From Xanthobacteraceae bacterium (GTDB lineage: Bacteria > Pseudomonadota > Alphaproteobacteria > Rhizobiales > Xanthobacteraceae): a stretch of DNA of 64,000 bases. Below are positions 14,967-22,446 of the stretch, piece by piece. Numbering within the stretch: position 1 is the stretch's first letter; each line of letters opens with the position of its first letter. Made by a program: the position numbers and the translations under genes. The stretch lies in assembly GCA_030041005.1 (NCBI GenBank), contig JASHOR010000041.1, positions 62,001-126,000 of the forward strand, in the 5' to 3' direction. The notes below the pieces were generated by a model. It did not search any database. It was not told the origin of the DNA and saw nothing but the letters and a program-made list of their open reading frames with translations.

Positions 14967-15776
14967 CTACGGATGCTCAGCCACGTCGATCAGCGTTCCG
15001 TCGGGATCGGCAAGCTGCAAGGTTCCGAGCGGGCATTTCTGCAGAAGCTTCAGCCGCGCCGCGCCTTCATCGTCGAACGGGATCGGCTTCGCCGCGAGCT
15101 GGACGTTGGTCTTTGTCACTTTGTCGAGGTTGGCCGAGAAGGCTTTGAGATCGGGGACGCGAAAGCCGATGTGGTCCATCCCCGGCTGCTCTATGCCGGC
15201 CCCGTTGAACGACGAAATCTTCCACGGCAGGATCGCCATTGTCATGCGGCCGTCGGTGAGATGATAGCCGCCTTCGGCGGACGGCAGATTGCGCCGCTCG
15301 AGTTCGAACACGTCGGTGTAGAAGTCGGCAAGCCGCTCCGCCTCGCGGGCGCGGATGGCAAAGTGGCTGAATGTGGTGTCCTGCCGCCACTCGCCCTTGG
15401 CATAGACTTCGGCGCGGTTCTCGTGTCCGGGCTGCGACAGGTCGAAATAATTTCCCGCCGGATCGTGCGCGCTGTAGCTTGCGAACGGCCGATTGCCGGG
15501 CCGTTTGACGATCTCGATGTCGGGATATTTTCTCGCCACCTTTTGCCGAACCTTTTCCAGGTCCTCCACCTCGATGCCGAAATGATCGAGCCCGGCCTTG
15601 CGGCCGGCGCGCCGCGGAATGAGCGTCATGCCGACGTAGCCGTCGCCAACCGAAATGGCGCCGATTTCGCGCGCGGTGTCGCCCGAGGCCTTGAGCCCGA
15701 ACACGGCGCGATAGAACATGCCAAGCAGCGTGTAGCGATCGCCGGTAATGGCGAGATGGTTGAGTTTGCCGAACAT
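14967..15776 (-). CDS. Two-domain VOC (glyoxalase/extradiol dioxygenase-like) protein
   Basis: About 269 residues with two tandem vicinal-oxygen-chelate modules. Module 1 runs from LNHLAITG to DPAGNYFDLSQP, module 2 from FSHFAIRARE to DPDGTLIDVAEHP. Candidate metal ligands are the His of KLNHLAI and LDHFGIEVED in the first module and TFSHFAI, MDHIGFRVPD and a terminal acidic residue in the second. The start at 15776 is fixed by GGGAGGAATC just upstream. It begins 29 bp after a substrate-binding protein gene ends, so the two form an operon; the substrate may be the compound that protein binds (inference). The chemistry (dioxygenase, lyase or isomerase) cannot be decided. Confidence 0.85.
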   Translation of the reverse strand: MFGKLNHLAITGDRYTLLGMFYRAVFGLKASGDTAREIGAISVGDGYVGMTLIPRRAGRKAGLDHFGIEVEDLEKVRQKVARKYPDIEIVKRPGNRPFASYSAHDPAGNYFDLSQPGHENRAEVYAKGEWRQDTTFSHFAIRAREAERLADFYTDVFELERRNLPSAEGGYHLTDGRMTMAILPWKISSFNGAGIEQPGMDHIGFRVPDLKAFSANLDKVTKTNVQLAAKPIPFDDEGAARLKLLQKCPLGTLQLADPDGTLIDVAEHP

Positions 15777-15805
15777 GATTCCTCCCTCGCTCTTGTCAAC
15801 GGCGG

Positions 15806-16792
15806 TCAATCGACGAGATGGGCGAGACCCGGCATGACCACCTTGTCCGGCGCGATGCCGCCCTTGATGTCGCCCAGCGCCCGCATGGCGTTGATCAGGT
15901 TCTGCAGGCGCGATCGCGATACGTCGTTGTCGGGCGCAAAATAGTTGATCTTGCGCAGAAAGTCGTAGCTTCGCGCGACCGGCGCACGCGGCGATTTCAT
16001 CTCCCGCATCAGCAATGCGATCGCCTCCTCGCGGTTGGCGGAATCATCGAACCAGGCAACGCTCCTGTCCAGCGCCGCGAGCAGCTTCTGCAAGGTGTCG
16101 CGGTGGCTGCGCGCATAGGCGAGCGACACGTCGGAGGCGGAAAACGGCAGATCGCCGGCATAGTTGAGCATCAGGCCGATGCTGTGGAAGCCGGCGTCCT
16201 CGGCGAAGAAATTGACCGGCGGCGCCAGCATGGTGGCGTCCGCGGCGCCCGATTTGAGAGCGGCAAAGCGTCCGGCGGTGTTGCCGATCACGGTGATGTC
16301 GTACTCGCCGTCGTGCAACCCGTTGGCGGTCATGATGCGCTCGAGATAGACGCGGTTGATGTCGACGAGGCCGCCGATGCAGATGGTCTTGCCCTTCAAG
16401 TCCTTGACCGAGGCGATGCCGGGCTTGGCCACCATCTCGTAGGGCGGCACCCGGCCCATGATGCGCATGAGCGCCACCGGCGCGCCGCGTTGCACCGCAT
16501 GGATCGGCTCGACGACGCCGACATCGGCCACGACATCGAGCGAGCCGGCGGCAAGCTGCTGCACCAGGCCGGACGCGGTCGGCACGTAGATGAGGTCGAG
16601 CTTGATGCCCGAAGCCGCGAAGAATCCCTTGTCGATGCCGATGTACCACGGCCAGCCGACGGCGTTTGGCGCGCCGATTATTCCGGTCTCGATGGTCTCC
16701 TGCGCCTTGGCCGGCGGCGCGGCCAGAACGGCGAGGCAACAGAGCGCGCCGCAGATCGCGGCAAGCGCCCGCGCCAGTGGCACTGTCCTCAT
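15806..16792 (-). CDS. ABC transporter substrate-binding protein (NMT1/SsuA-like, orphan)
   Basis: 328-residue periplasmic protein with signal peptide RALAAICGALCCLAVLAAPP ending AKA. The fold is NMT1/THI5-like: GIIGAPNAVGWPWYIGIDKG, FFAASGIKLDLIYVP, a GLVQQLAAGSLDVVAD sampling segment and VKDLKGKTICIGG. The start at 16792 follows GGGAGGAAG. No permease or ATPase gene is nearby, so it either works with a distant ABC system or senses substrate. It is co-transcribed with the VOC enzyme gene. Family members bind nitrate, sulfonates, taurine or aromatic compounds. Confidence 0.88.
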   Translation of the reverse strand: MRTVPLARALAAICGALCCLAVLAAPPAKAQETIETGIIGAPNAVGWPWYIGIDKGFFAASGIKLDLIYVPTASGLVQQLAAGSLDVVADVGVVEPIHAVQRGAPVALMRIMGRVPPYEMVAKPGIASVKDLKGKTICIGGLVDINRVYLERIMTANGLHDGEYDITVIGNTAGRFAALKSGAADATMLAPPVNFFAEDAGFHSIGLMLNYAGDLPFSASDVSLAYARSHRDTLQKLLAALDRSVAWFDDSANREEAIALLMREMKSPRAPVARSYDFLRKINYFAPDNDVSRSRLQNLINAMRALGDIKGGIAPDKVVMPGLAHLVD

Positions 16793-16887
16793 CCCGGCTT
16801 CCTCCCGCATTTTTCATATTGCGGTCGGCAACGTTAAACCCCGTTTGTGAAGTTGCCTAGGAGGGGAGGGAAGGCTGCGGGCAAGTG

Positions 16888-17027
16888 CTGGTGTCCCGAT
16901 TCCGAAGTTCGCATCATTATGCGGCACCCTCGTTTGCGAACTTCGGAATCGAAGGACATCAGCAACTTATTGATCTCGTGTGGCTTTGGTTCAGAACTCC
17001 GCATGACGAGCCCGCGGCAGAAATGAT
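16888..17027 (-). repeat. Two-hairpin intergenic element, copy 1 (one unit truncated)
   Basis: Hairpin B is complete, with perfect 17-bp arms at 16897-16913 and 16935-16951 and a 21-nt loop. It is joined to half of hairpin A (about 16977-17027). Read on the minus strand it matches the copy at 41733-41895 nearly base for base, then stops abruptly where it meets the start of an SRPBCC-like gene. It lies about 95 bp upstream of the substrate-binding protein gene. Confidence 0.85.
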
Positions 17028-17082
17028 AGACCTTATCGGGCTTCGTTGCCAGCACGCGGTGCAATCGGACGGTATTGGGCAT
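17020..17082 (-). pseudogene. 5' relic of an SRPBCC/AHSA1-type gene
   Basis: Reading leftward from an ATG at 17082, behind a good GGGAGAAACG ribosome site, the frame gives MPNTVRLHRVLATKPDKVY, which resembles the conserved N-terminus of AHSA1/SRPBCC lipid-binding-fold proteins. After about 19 codons it runs into the repeat element's hairpin A arm and the rest of the gene is absent. The start region is intact, so truncation looks recent or tolerated. It is divergent from a DUF1801 gene, a common neighbour of SRPBCC genes in proteobacteria. Confidence 0.6.
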
Positions 17083-17150
17083 GGCCGTTTCTCCCGTGGC
17101 CAATAGTGATAACGGGTTTTAGTACCACGCATGAAGAAAGCGACTCCACC

Positions 17151-17564
17151 ATGAAGAAAGCCAAGAGCGCCGCGACGAAAGCAAAAGAGGCGGACTCGCC
17201 CTCCCGGTTGATCGATGCGCGCATCAAGGAGCTCTCCGATTGGCGGGGCGGGACGCTGGCGCGGGTCCGCGCGCTCATCAAAGAGGCTTGCCCCGACGTG
17301 ATCGAGGAGTGGAAGTGGCGAGGCGTTCCGGTGTGGGAGCACGCCGGCATCATCTGTACCGGCGAGACCTATAAGGCCGTCGTCAAGTTGACTTTCGCCA
17401 AGGGCGCCGCGTTGGACGACCCGTCAGGCCTCTTCAACTCCAGCCTGGAAGGCAACGTGCGGCGCGCCATCGATATCCGCGAAGGCGAGACCATGAACGA
17501 GGCGGCGTTGAAGGCGCTCGTTCGCGCCGCCGCGGCGCTGAACAAATCAAAACCCAAAAGCTGA
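17151..17564 (+). CDS. DUF1801 (YdhG-like) protein
   Basis: 137 residues. A Lys/Ala-rich N-terminus precedes a DUF1801 core: DARIKELSDWRGGTLARVR, EEWKWRGVPVWEHAGIICTG, YKAVVKLTFAKGAALDDP and RRAIDIREGETMNEAALKAL. Family function is not established. The start is set at the ATG at 17151, where the Lys-rich beginning typical of the family appears; the frame upstream runs through the SRPBCC relic and is not coding. It was probably once paired with the beheaded SRPBCC gene. Confidence 0.8.
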   Translation: MKKAKSAATKAKEADSPSRLIDARIKELSDWRGGTLARVRALIKEACPDVIEEWKWRGVPVWEHAGIICTGETYKAVVKLTFAKGAALDDPSGLFNSSLEGNVRRAIDIREGETMNEAALKALVRAAAALNKSKPKS

Positions 17565-17620
17565 TCCCGCATCCCTCGCCGTGCTGCGACGAATGGAGCA
17601 AATCGGGCGGAATTGGCTTC

Positions 17621-17722
17621 CAGAGCGCAATCGATTCATATTGAATCGATTGACGCTCTGACATTTGGCGGAGCATGATTTTCCCGGAAAACCGGTTTCC
17701 ACCTTTCCGGATCACGCTCTAA
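17621..17722. repeat. Palindromic intergenic repeat of rhizobial type
   Basis: Two adjacent palindromes: CAGAGCG plus CAATCGATTCA at 17621-17638 pairing with 17641-17659, then GGAGCATGATTTTCCCGG ... CCGGATCACGCTCT at 17670-17720. The GAGCATGAT ... CCGGAAAACCGG ... pattern is one I know as very common in Bradyrhizobium-like genomes. It lies between the 3' ends of two convergent genes and could act as a bidirectional transcript end, but no T-run is present. Confidence 0.7.
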
Positions 17723-18186
17723 AACTCGCGGCCGATCAGGTGGTCCAGCGAGTAGCGGCCGCCGCCGCCGAGGACAAAGCCGAAGCACACCAGCCCCAGC
17801 AGCAGGGCGACTTCCAGGCCGTGCACGGGCCAGAACAGGCCGTGCTTGATCATGATGCCGAAGGCGATCACCGCCATTTCCACGGCGATGGCGAACGCCG
17901 CCGGCCGCGTGAACAATCCGACCAACAGCAGCGTGGCAACGATGGATTCGTTCACCATAACGGCCCATCCCCATGCGTAGGGAAACGGAAAGCCGAGCGC
18001 GGTGATCGATTTCTCAAGTTCAAGCACGCCGCCATGAAACAGTCCGTGGTATCCGACCGGCAGGAAACTGACCGCCGTCGCCACCCGGATCAGGACGTAC
18101 GCGAGCGGAGCGACGCCGCGGTAGAGGCCGCCCAGCGCCGGGACGATCAATTGGCCGTTATCGATCTCGGTTGCTTCGTCGATCAT
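17719..18186 (-). CDS. DoxX family membrane protein
   Basis: 155 residues with four hydrophobic segments: LAYVLIRVATAVSFLPVGYH, MVNESIVATLLLVGLF, FAIAVEMAVIAFGI and VALLLGLVCFGFVL. It ends in GGGGRYSLDHLIGREF, the usual DoxX tail. The start at 18186 follows AAGGCAAGCC. It is the second of two adjacent paralogues on this strand, 48 bp apart. DoxX proteins act in membranes with oxidoreductases, but no specific substrate can be assigned. Confidence 0.88.
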   Translation of the reverse strand: MIDEATEIDNGQLIVPALGGLYRGVAPLAYVLIRVATAVSFLPVGYHGLFHGGVLELEKSITALGFPFPYAWGWAVMVNESIVATLLLVGLFTRPAAFAIAVEMAVIAFGIMIKHGLFWPVHGLEVALLLGLVCFGFVLGGGGRYSLDHLIGREF

Positions 18187-18234
18187 GGCTTGCCTTTCAT
18201 TGCGGTTCGCTCTGCGGCGGCAGGCGGAGTCGGA

Positions 18235-18675
18235 TCAGAACTCCCTGCCGAGGAGTCTATCCAGGGAATAATGGCCTCCGCCGCGCAGCAGGAAGGCAAA
18301 GCACAGCACCGCGACGAGCGTCGGGTAATGCAGCGACTCGCCGAGCATGATCCATGATTGGCCGGGCTTGATCGGCACGGCCAGCGCGATGCCGATCCAC
18401 TCGAGCGTCGAAAGCAAGGCGAACGGCCGCGTCAACAGGCCGAGCGCGATGAACACGCCCGCCACGATCTCGAACACGCCGATGGCCGAAACGGGAATGG
18501 CCGCCAGCAGCCCGCCCAGGTCCGCATGCGCGCCGCCATAGAACAGCCGATCGACGCCGTGCGGCACGATGAGCGCGCCGGTACAGAAACGGATGAACGC
18601 ATAGCCTGATTGTTCAAAGGGCCGATACCAGGCCAGCGCGGGTATGAATTTCGGCAGCGTCGAATCCCCAGCCAT
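18235..18675 (-). CDS. DoxX family membrane protein (paralogue)
   Basis: 146 residues, four membrane helices, with the same tail as its neighbour (RGGGHYSLDRLLGREF) and the same YRPFEQSGYAFIRFCTGALI type of first helix. The start at 18675 lies behind a GGGGGG ribosome site. It is the promoter-proximal member of a tandem duplicated pair. A two-hairpin repeat copy begins 29 bp upstream of the start codon, where it could affect transcription or translation. Confidence 0.88.
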   Translation of the reverse strand: MAGDSTLPKFIPALAWYRPFEQSGYAFIRFCTGALIVPHGVDRLFYGGAHADLGGLLAAIPVSAIGVFEIVAGVFIALGLLTRPFALLSTLEWIGIALAVPIKPGQSWIMLGESLHYPTLVAVLCFAFLLRGGGHYSLDRLLGREF

Positions 18676-18703
18676 GATTCCCCCCGGCGAAAACGATCAG
18701 ATC

Positions 18704-18798
18704 CTAGTGTGGCGGTTCAGAAGTCCGCATCATTCCTGCCACGACCTCGTCATGCGGATTTCTGAACCAAAGCCACACGAGATCAATCGGGACACTAG
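18704..18798 (+). repeat. Two-hairpin intergenic element, copy 2 (hairpin A only)
   Basis: Hairpin A is complete, with arms 18708-18730 and 18752-18778, an unpaired AAA bulge on the right arm and one G-T wobble. Terminal inverted repeats CTAGTGT and ACACTAG bound the element at 18704-18710 and 18792-18798. The segment that in copy 3 carries hairpin B is absent, the sequence jumping from GATCAAT directly to CGGGACACTAG. Confidence 0.85.
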
Positions 18799-18880
18799 AG
18801 CTTTTTGCGCTGAAGGGGAATCAATTGTATGTGCGCAGAACGCCTTCGGATCGAAACGGCAGGCGGAATCTCTCGGAAAA

Positions 18881-19351
18881 TCAGCGACCGTTGCAGCCGC
18901 CGGCCGGGCGACGCGGCACGATCAGATTGCCGATGAAGGTCTGCACGGCTTCATCGTTCTGATTGAACGTGGTGGTGCGCACGCGGATCAGGCCGCGATC
19001 GGGCCGCGATTTCGAGGGCCGTACTTCCACAATCTCGCTTTTGGCATGCAGTTCGTCGCCGGGCCGGACCGGCCGTTGCCAGCTCAATTCGTCGAAGCCG
19101 ACGCCGATGATGCCGCCGGCGGGCTTGAACTCGCCCTCGGCGAGGAGCCGCATGGTCAGCGCCGCGGTGTGCCAGCCGCTCGCCGCCAGGCCATGGAAGA
19201 TCGAGTTCTTCGCCGCTTCTTCGTCGAGGTGAAACGGCTGCGGGTCGAATTGCCGGGCGAATGCCTTGATTTCGTCGGCGCCGATCCGCGCCCGGCCGCC
19301 GGCGAAAACCTGCCCGACGGCAAAATCGTCGAAGAAATGAACTTGGCTCAT
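18881..19351 (-). CDS. MaoC-like hotdog dehydratase
   Basis: 156 residues, a single hotdog domain with the MaoC hydratase active-site segment FDPQPFHLDEEAA (catalytic Asp and His), HGLAASGWHTAALT and GFDELSWQRPVRPGDELH. Family members hydrate trans-2-enoyl-CoA. The start is the ATG at 19351, where the conserved beginning MSQVHFFDDFAVGQVF starts; the open frame upstream overlaps a MATE relic and is rejected. No fatty-acid genes are adjacent, so the substrate is open. Confidence 0.88.
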   Translation of the reverse strand: MSQVHFFDDFAVGQVFAGGRARIGADEIKAFARQFDPQPFHLDEEAAKNSIFHGLAASGWHTAALTMRLLAEGEFKPAGGIIGVGFDELSWQRPVRPGDELHAKSEIVEVRPSKSRPDRGLIRVRTTTFNQNDEAVQTFIGNLIVPRRPAGGCNGR

Positions 19352-19399
19352 CGCCGCGTCGCTCGCCGAACCGGTGCGCCCGCGGGCACAAGCGCCCCG

Positions 19400-19632
19400 G
19401 CGGCTGAAGACCAAGCTCCACTAGCAACGGCCGCAGCGTTGATCAACCCGAAAGCCGCCAGCGCCGCGGCCAAGGCGACAAAGACCTCGGTGAGATTGCC
19501 GGTCCACCGCAGCGCCAGGAAACCGCCGCCCGCGGCGATCAGCAGTCGCGCAAAGTTGGCGAGCAGCGGCCACAACAGCCGTCCCGCGCCCTGCGCCGCG
19601 AAGTAGAGCGCCATACAGGCTCCGCGAAGCAA
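19400..19632 (-). pseudogene. C-terminal relic of a MATE-family efflux transporter
   Basis: The minus-strand frame from about 19632 reads ALYFAAQGAGRLLWPLLANF, ARLLIAAGGGFLALRWTG and VFVALAAALAAFGLINAAA, which resembles the last two or three helices of MATE multidrug/Na+ antiporters. The rest, at least 350 residues, is absent: the upstream edge coincides with a repetitive palindrome at 19622-19690. Its 3' end runs into the MaoC start. It cannot be functional. Confidence 0.6.
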
Positions 19633-19690
19633 TCCAGAGAAGCGGTTTCGAGTGGATTGCTTCGTCGCTTTCGCTCTCGCAATGACGGGC
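19622..19690. repeat. Rhizobial GCAATCC-type stem-loop repeat
   Basis: Contains GCGAAGCAATCCA paired with TGGATTGCTTCGTCGC, then CTCTCGCAATGACGG. I recognise it as the common Hyphomicrobiales intergenic repeat with a TCATTGCGAG edge and a GAAGCAATCC stem. A second member lies at 43958-44072. It marks the truncation point of the MATE relic. Confidence 0.7.
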
Positions 19691-19728
19691 TCGAAGGGTC
19701 CGATCCACGGTGACGGTAGCGTCGCGTT

Positions 19729-20133
19729 TTAGAGCGCGGCCACCGTCTGCACTTCGAGCCAATAGGCTTCGTCGGCGAGCCGGCTGATGATCAGAAGCGT
19801 GTGCGGCGGATTGGCGCCGCCGGCAAACATTTTCGGGTAGGTCTTGGCGCGCCAGGTCCGATAGGCGGCGGCATCCTGCGGGCGCACCAGATAGCTGGTG
19901 AACTGCACGACGTTCTTCCAGTCGGCATTGACCGAGCGCAGGGCGGTGTGAATGTTGGCAAACACCTGCGCGCATTGCGCCTCGAAATCGCCCTTGCCGA
20001 CGATGGCTCCGGTGGCGTCGATCGGCGTCTGGCCGGCGATGAACACCAGTTCCTGGGTCTTGGCGTAGGCGACGTGACTGTACGGCGCCGGCTTGCTCAT
20101 GCCGTCGGGATTGAAGATCTTGATCTCCGCCAT
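19729..20133 (-). CDS. RidA family protein
   Basis: 134 residues of the YjgF/YER057c/UK114 family. Motifs: NPDGMSKPAPYSHVAYAKTQ, VFIAGQTPIDATGAIVGKGD, VFANIHTALRSVNADWKNVV and ANPPHTLLIISRLADEAYWLEV. Canonical RidA hydrolyses 2-aminoacrylate enamines; the arginine that defines that activity is not obvious here (PHTLLIISRL), so this may be another subfamily. The start at 20133 lies behind a clear AGGAGG. It follows the ThDP enzyme gene on the same strand with a 99-bp gap. Confidence 0.88.
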   Translation of the reverse strand: MAEIKIFNPDGMSKPAPYSHVAYAKTQELVFIAGQTPIDATGAIVGKGDFEAQCAQVFANIHTALRSVNADWKNVVQFTSYLVRPQDAAAYRTWRAKTYPKMFAGGANPPHTLLIISRLADEAYWLEVQTVAAL

Positions 20134-20232
20134 CGCGGTCCTCCTGGTCTGTGCGTTTGCGTGAAACGATCGGTGGTTGGGCGGCACTTCGGCGCGGACG
20201 CTTGCGGCATCCGCGGCGGTTGCGCTGCGCGC

Positions 20233-21870
20233 TCAAGCGTAGCGCGAGAAGTCGCGGCCCTCCTTGACCACGAATTCAAGCAGGAACGGCGCGCCTTTCT
20301 CCGTCACGCCGACCGCCTCCTTGATGGCGCCGACGATGTCGGACGGCTTTTCCACGCGCCGTGCCGCGACGTTGAGGCCCTCGGCCACTTTCTTGTAGTT
20401 GCCGCCGACGGTCATGGCGCCGTATTTGGCGTCGGAAATCTTCAGCACGTCGCGCTCCGCGCCCATGACGCCGTTGTTGAACACGACGGTGAGGATGCCG
20501 ATGCGGTTGCGCGCGGCCGTCTCGATGTCCATGCCGGTCATGCCGATGGCGGCGTCGCCCATGACGTTGATGCACAGCTTGTCCGGCGCGGCGAGCTTGG
20601 CGCCCATGGTGATGCCGAGACCGTAGCCGAGCTGAGTCGACTTGCCCCAGCCCATGTAGGAGCCGGCCACGGTCGTCTCCCAGAACGGGATCATCTGCTC
20701 GCGCGGGCTGCCGGAATCGTGCGTCATGATCACGTTGTCGCGGTCGAGCGTGCGCATGAGGTCGCGGATGACGCGATACTGATTGAGCGGCATTTCGTCG
20801 GAATCGAGAAACTTCGCCCAGGCGTCGAGCCAGGCCTTCTTGCCGGCCGCGACCTCCTCCTTGAGCGAGGCGAGCGCGTTGCCGCCGCCCGGACCCTTGC
20901 GCCTGCCGATCTCGGCGATGAGCGCATCGATCACCAGCGCTGCGTCGCCGACCAGCGCGTGGTCGGCGCGGTATTCCTTGTTGATGTCGCCGGCGTCGTT
21001 GGTGGAGTGAATGATGACCTTGCCGGGCGGCACCGACGGTCCGAAATTGGTCACGGTGAGGCTCGAGCCGATCGCCAGAACGAGATCGGATTTGTTCATG
21101 AAATCGGCGAACATTTTCGAGCGGGAGCGGGTGGCGCCGCCGAGCGCCAGCGGATGGCTGTCGGGGATTGCGCTCTTGCCGGGATTGGTGGCGACCACCG
21201 GCGCCGGGATGAGTTCCGCCAATGCGGCAAGCCGCTCGCCGGCTTCGGCATAGTGCACGCCCTGGCCGGACCAGAGCAGCGGCTGCCTTGCCGCCAGCAG
21301 CATGTCCACGGCCTTCTTGACAGCGTCCGGATCGGGTGCAGCGCGTTGCAGCGGCACCGGCGCGTAATCGAGCGGGCCGTCGAATTCCGCCTCCGCCACT
21401 TCTTCCGGCAATTCGATCAGCACCGGGCCCGGCTTGCCGGAGCGCATCGCATGATAAGCGCGCCGAAGGAGGTCGGGCAGTTCCTGCACGTCGTGCGCCA
21501 GCGCCGACCACTTCGTCACCGGGCGATAGACGTCGGCGGCGCGAAAAACCGGGCGCACATATTGGCGCGCGAGCGGCATGCCGCCGGCAACGACCAGGAT
21601 CGGCACGTTCTCGGAAAAGGCCTGGGCGATGCCGGGAAAGGCGTTCTCGATGCCGGGCCCGGCCTGGGCGGCGAACACGCCGTTCTTCCTGCCGCGCTTG
21701 ATGCGGCTGTAGCCGTCGGCAATGCCGACGCCCACCCGTTCCTGCCGGCACAGGATCGGGCGTATGTCGATGGCCGCGCACGGTTCGATCACCTGGTTGC
21801 GCGGATAGCAGGAGAGAAATTCGGTCCCCTCGCGCTTGAGAACATGGGCCACGACCTCGGCGCCATTCAT
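20233..21870 (-). CDS. ThDP-dependent enzyme, acetolactate synthase-like
   Basis: 545 residues with the three-domain plan of the ALS/benzoylformate decarboxylase superfamily. The N-terminal PYR domain has the catalytic Glu in LCRQERVGVGIADGYSRI and the FAAQAGPGIENAFPGIAQAF loop; a central domain follows; the C-terminal PP domain carries the ThDP/Mg signature GDAAIGMTGMDIET ... VVFNN with 26 residues between GD and NN. No regulatory subunit gene is nearby, arguing against a housekeeping branched-chain synthase. Related orphan enzymes decarboxylate 2-oxo acids. The start at 21870 is behind GGGAGAGCGG. The substrate cannot be assigned. Confidence 0.85.
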   Translation of the reverse strand: MNGAEVVAHVLKREGTEFLSCYPRNQVIEPCAAIDIRPILCRQERVGVGIADGYSRIKRGRKNGVFAAQAGPGIENAFPGIAQAFSENVPILVVAGGMPLARQYVRPVFRAADVYRPVTKWSALAHDVQELPDLLRRAYHAMRSGKPGPVLIELPEEVAEAEFDGPLDYAPVPLQRAAPDPDAVKKAVDMLLAARQPLLWSGQGVHYAEAGERLAALAELIPAPVVATNPGKSAIPDSHPLALGGATRSRSKMFADFMNKSDLVLAIGSSLTVTNFGPSVPPGKVIIHSTNDAGDINKEYRADHALVGDAALVIDALIAEIGRRKGPGGGNALASLKEEVAAGKKAWLDAWAKFLDSDEMPLNQYRVIRDLMRTLDRDNVIMTHDSGSPREQMIPFWETTVAGSYMGWGKSTQLGYGLGITMGAKLAAPDKLCINVMGDAAIGMTGMDIETAARNRIGILTVVFNNGVMGAERDVLKISDAKYGAMTVGGNYKKVAEGLNVAARRVEKPSDIVGAIKEAVGVTEKGAPFLLEFVVKEGRDFSRYA

Positions 21871-22104
21871 CGTCCGCTCTCCCTTCGTCCGCGCAGCTTC
21901 TCAGTTCGCCGGCATCCGATCTCCGCGGCGCTCGTTATCGATCAAGCGCACGGACGTTTCAGGCCGGCATTGTGGCGCGGCCATTACCCCATTGCAATTC
22001 ATCCGCGCTCAGCTCTGGCGATGCCGCTGCAGCGTCCAAAGTCTGGTTTCCTCCAGTCCCGTTCGCGGCTATGATCGCGGCTGAACCAGTGGAGGAGGGC
22101 GGCG

Positions 22105-22404
22105 ATGATCGGGCGAATGGCGTTTCTGAGCGCATTGCTCGGCTTGACCGCGCTTGCATCCCCGGCGCTGGCCGGTTGCGACGGCCACGCCCATTGCTGG
22201 TGGCACGCGCACCGCATCATCTATCACATGGAAAACCGCATCGCGTTTTTGCAGGCCGATCCGAACGCGGATGACGGTTACAAGGGGCCGGTCATCGATC
22301 ATTTGCACAGAAAGATCCTGCGCATACGCGCGGCGATCGGGCCGCGATGGCCGCTGTGGCCGACACCCTGCTGCTATAGCCGGAGACCGATTTATATTCG
22401 CTGA
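22105..22404 (+). CDS. Small secreted protein of unknown function
   Basis: 99 residues with a clear signal peptide (MAFLSALLGLTALASPALA, cleavage before GCDGHAHC) and a very strong ribosome site, GGAGGAGGG. The mature part is His- and Cys-containing (CDGHAHCWWHAHR, then CC near the end) with a helical middle (MENRIAFLQADPN) and a basic segment. I do not recognise a family. Histidines and cysteines hint at metal binding, unproven. Confidence 0.7.
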   Translation: MIGRMAFLSALLGLTALASPALAGCDGHAHCWWHAHRIIYHMENRIAFLQADPNADDGYKGPVIDHLHRKILRIRAAIGPRWPLWPTPCCYSRRPIYIR

Positions 22405-22446
22405 GCGGCGTTGCGCGCCGCCGCGGAGGGAGCGTCCGGAGCGTCT

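Noticed and set aside
19801-22074. Long plus-strand open frame opposite the RidA and ThDP genes
   Set aside because: Low-complexity, Arg/Ala/His-rich translation without motifs; the minus-strand genes have strong family signatures and ribosome sites.
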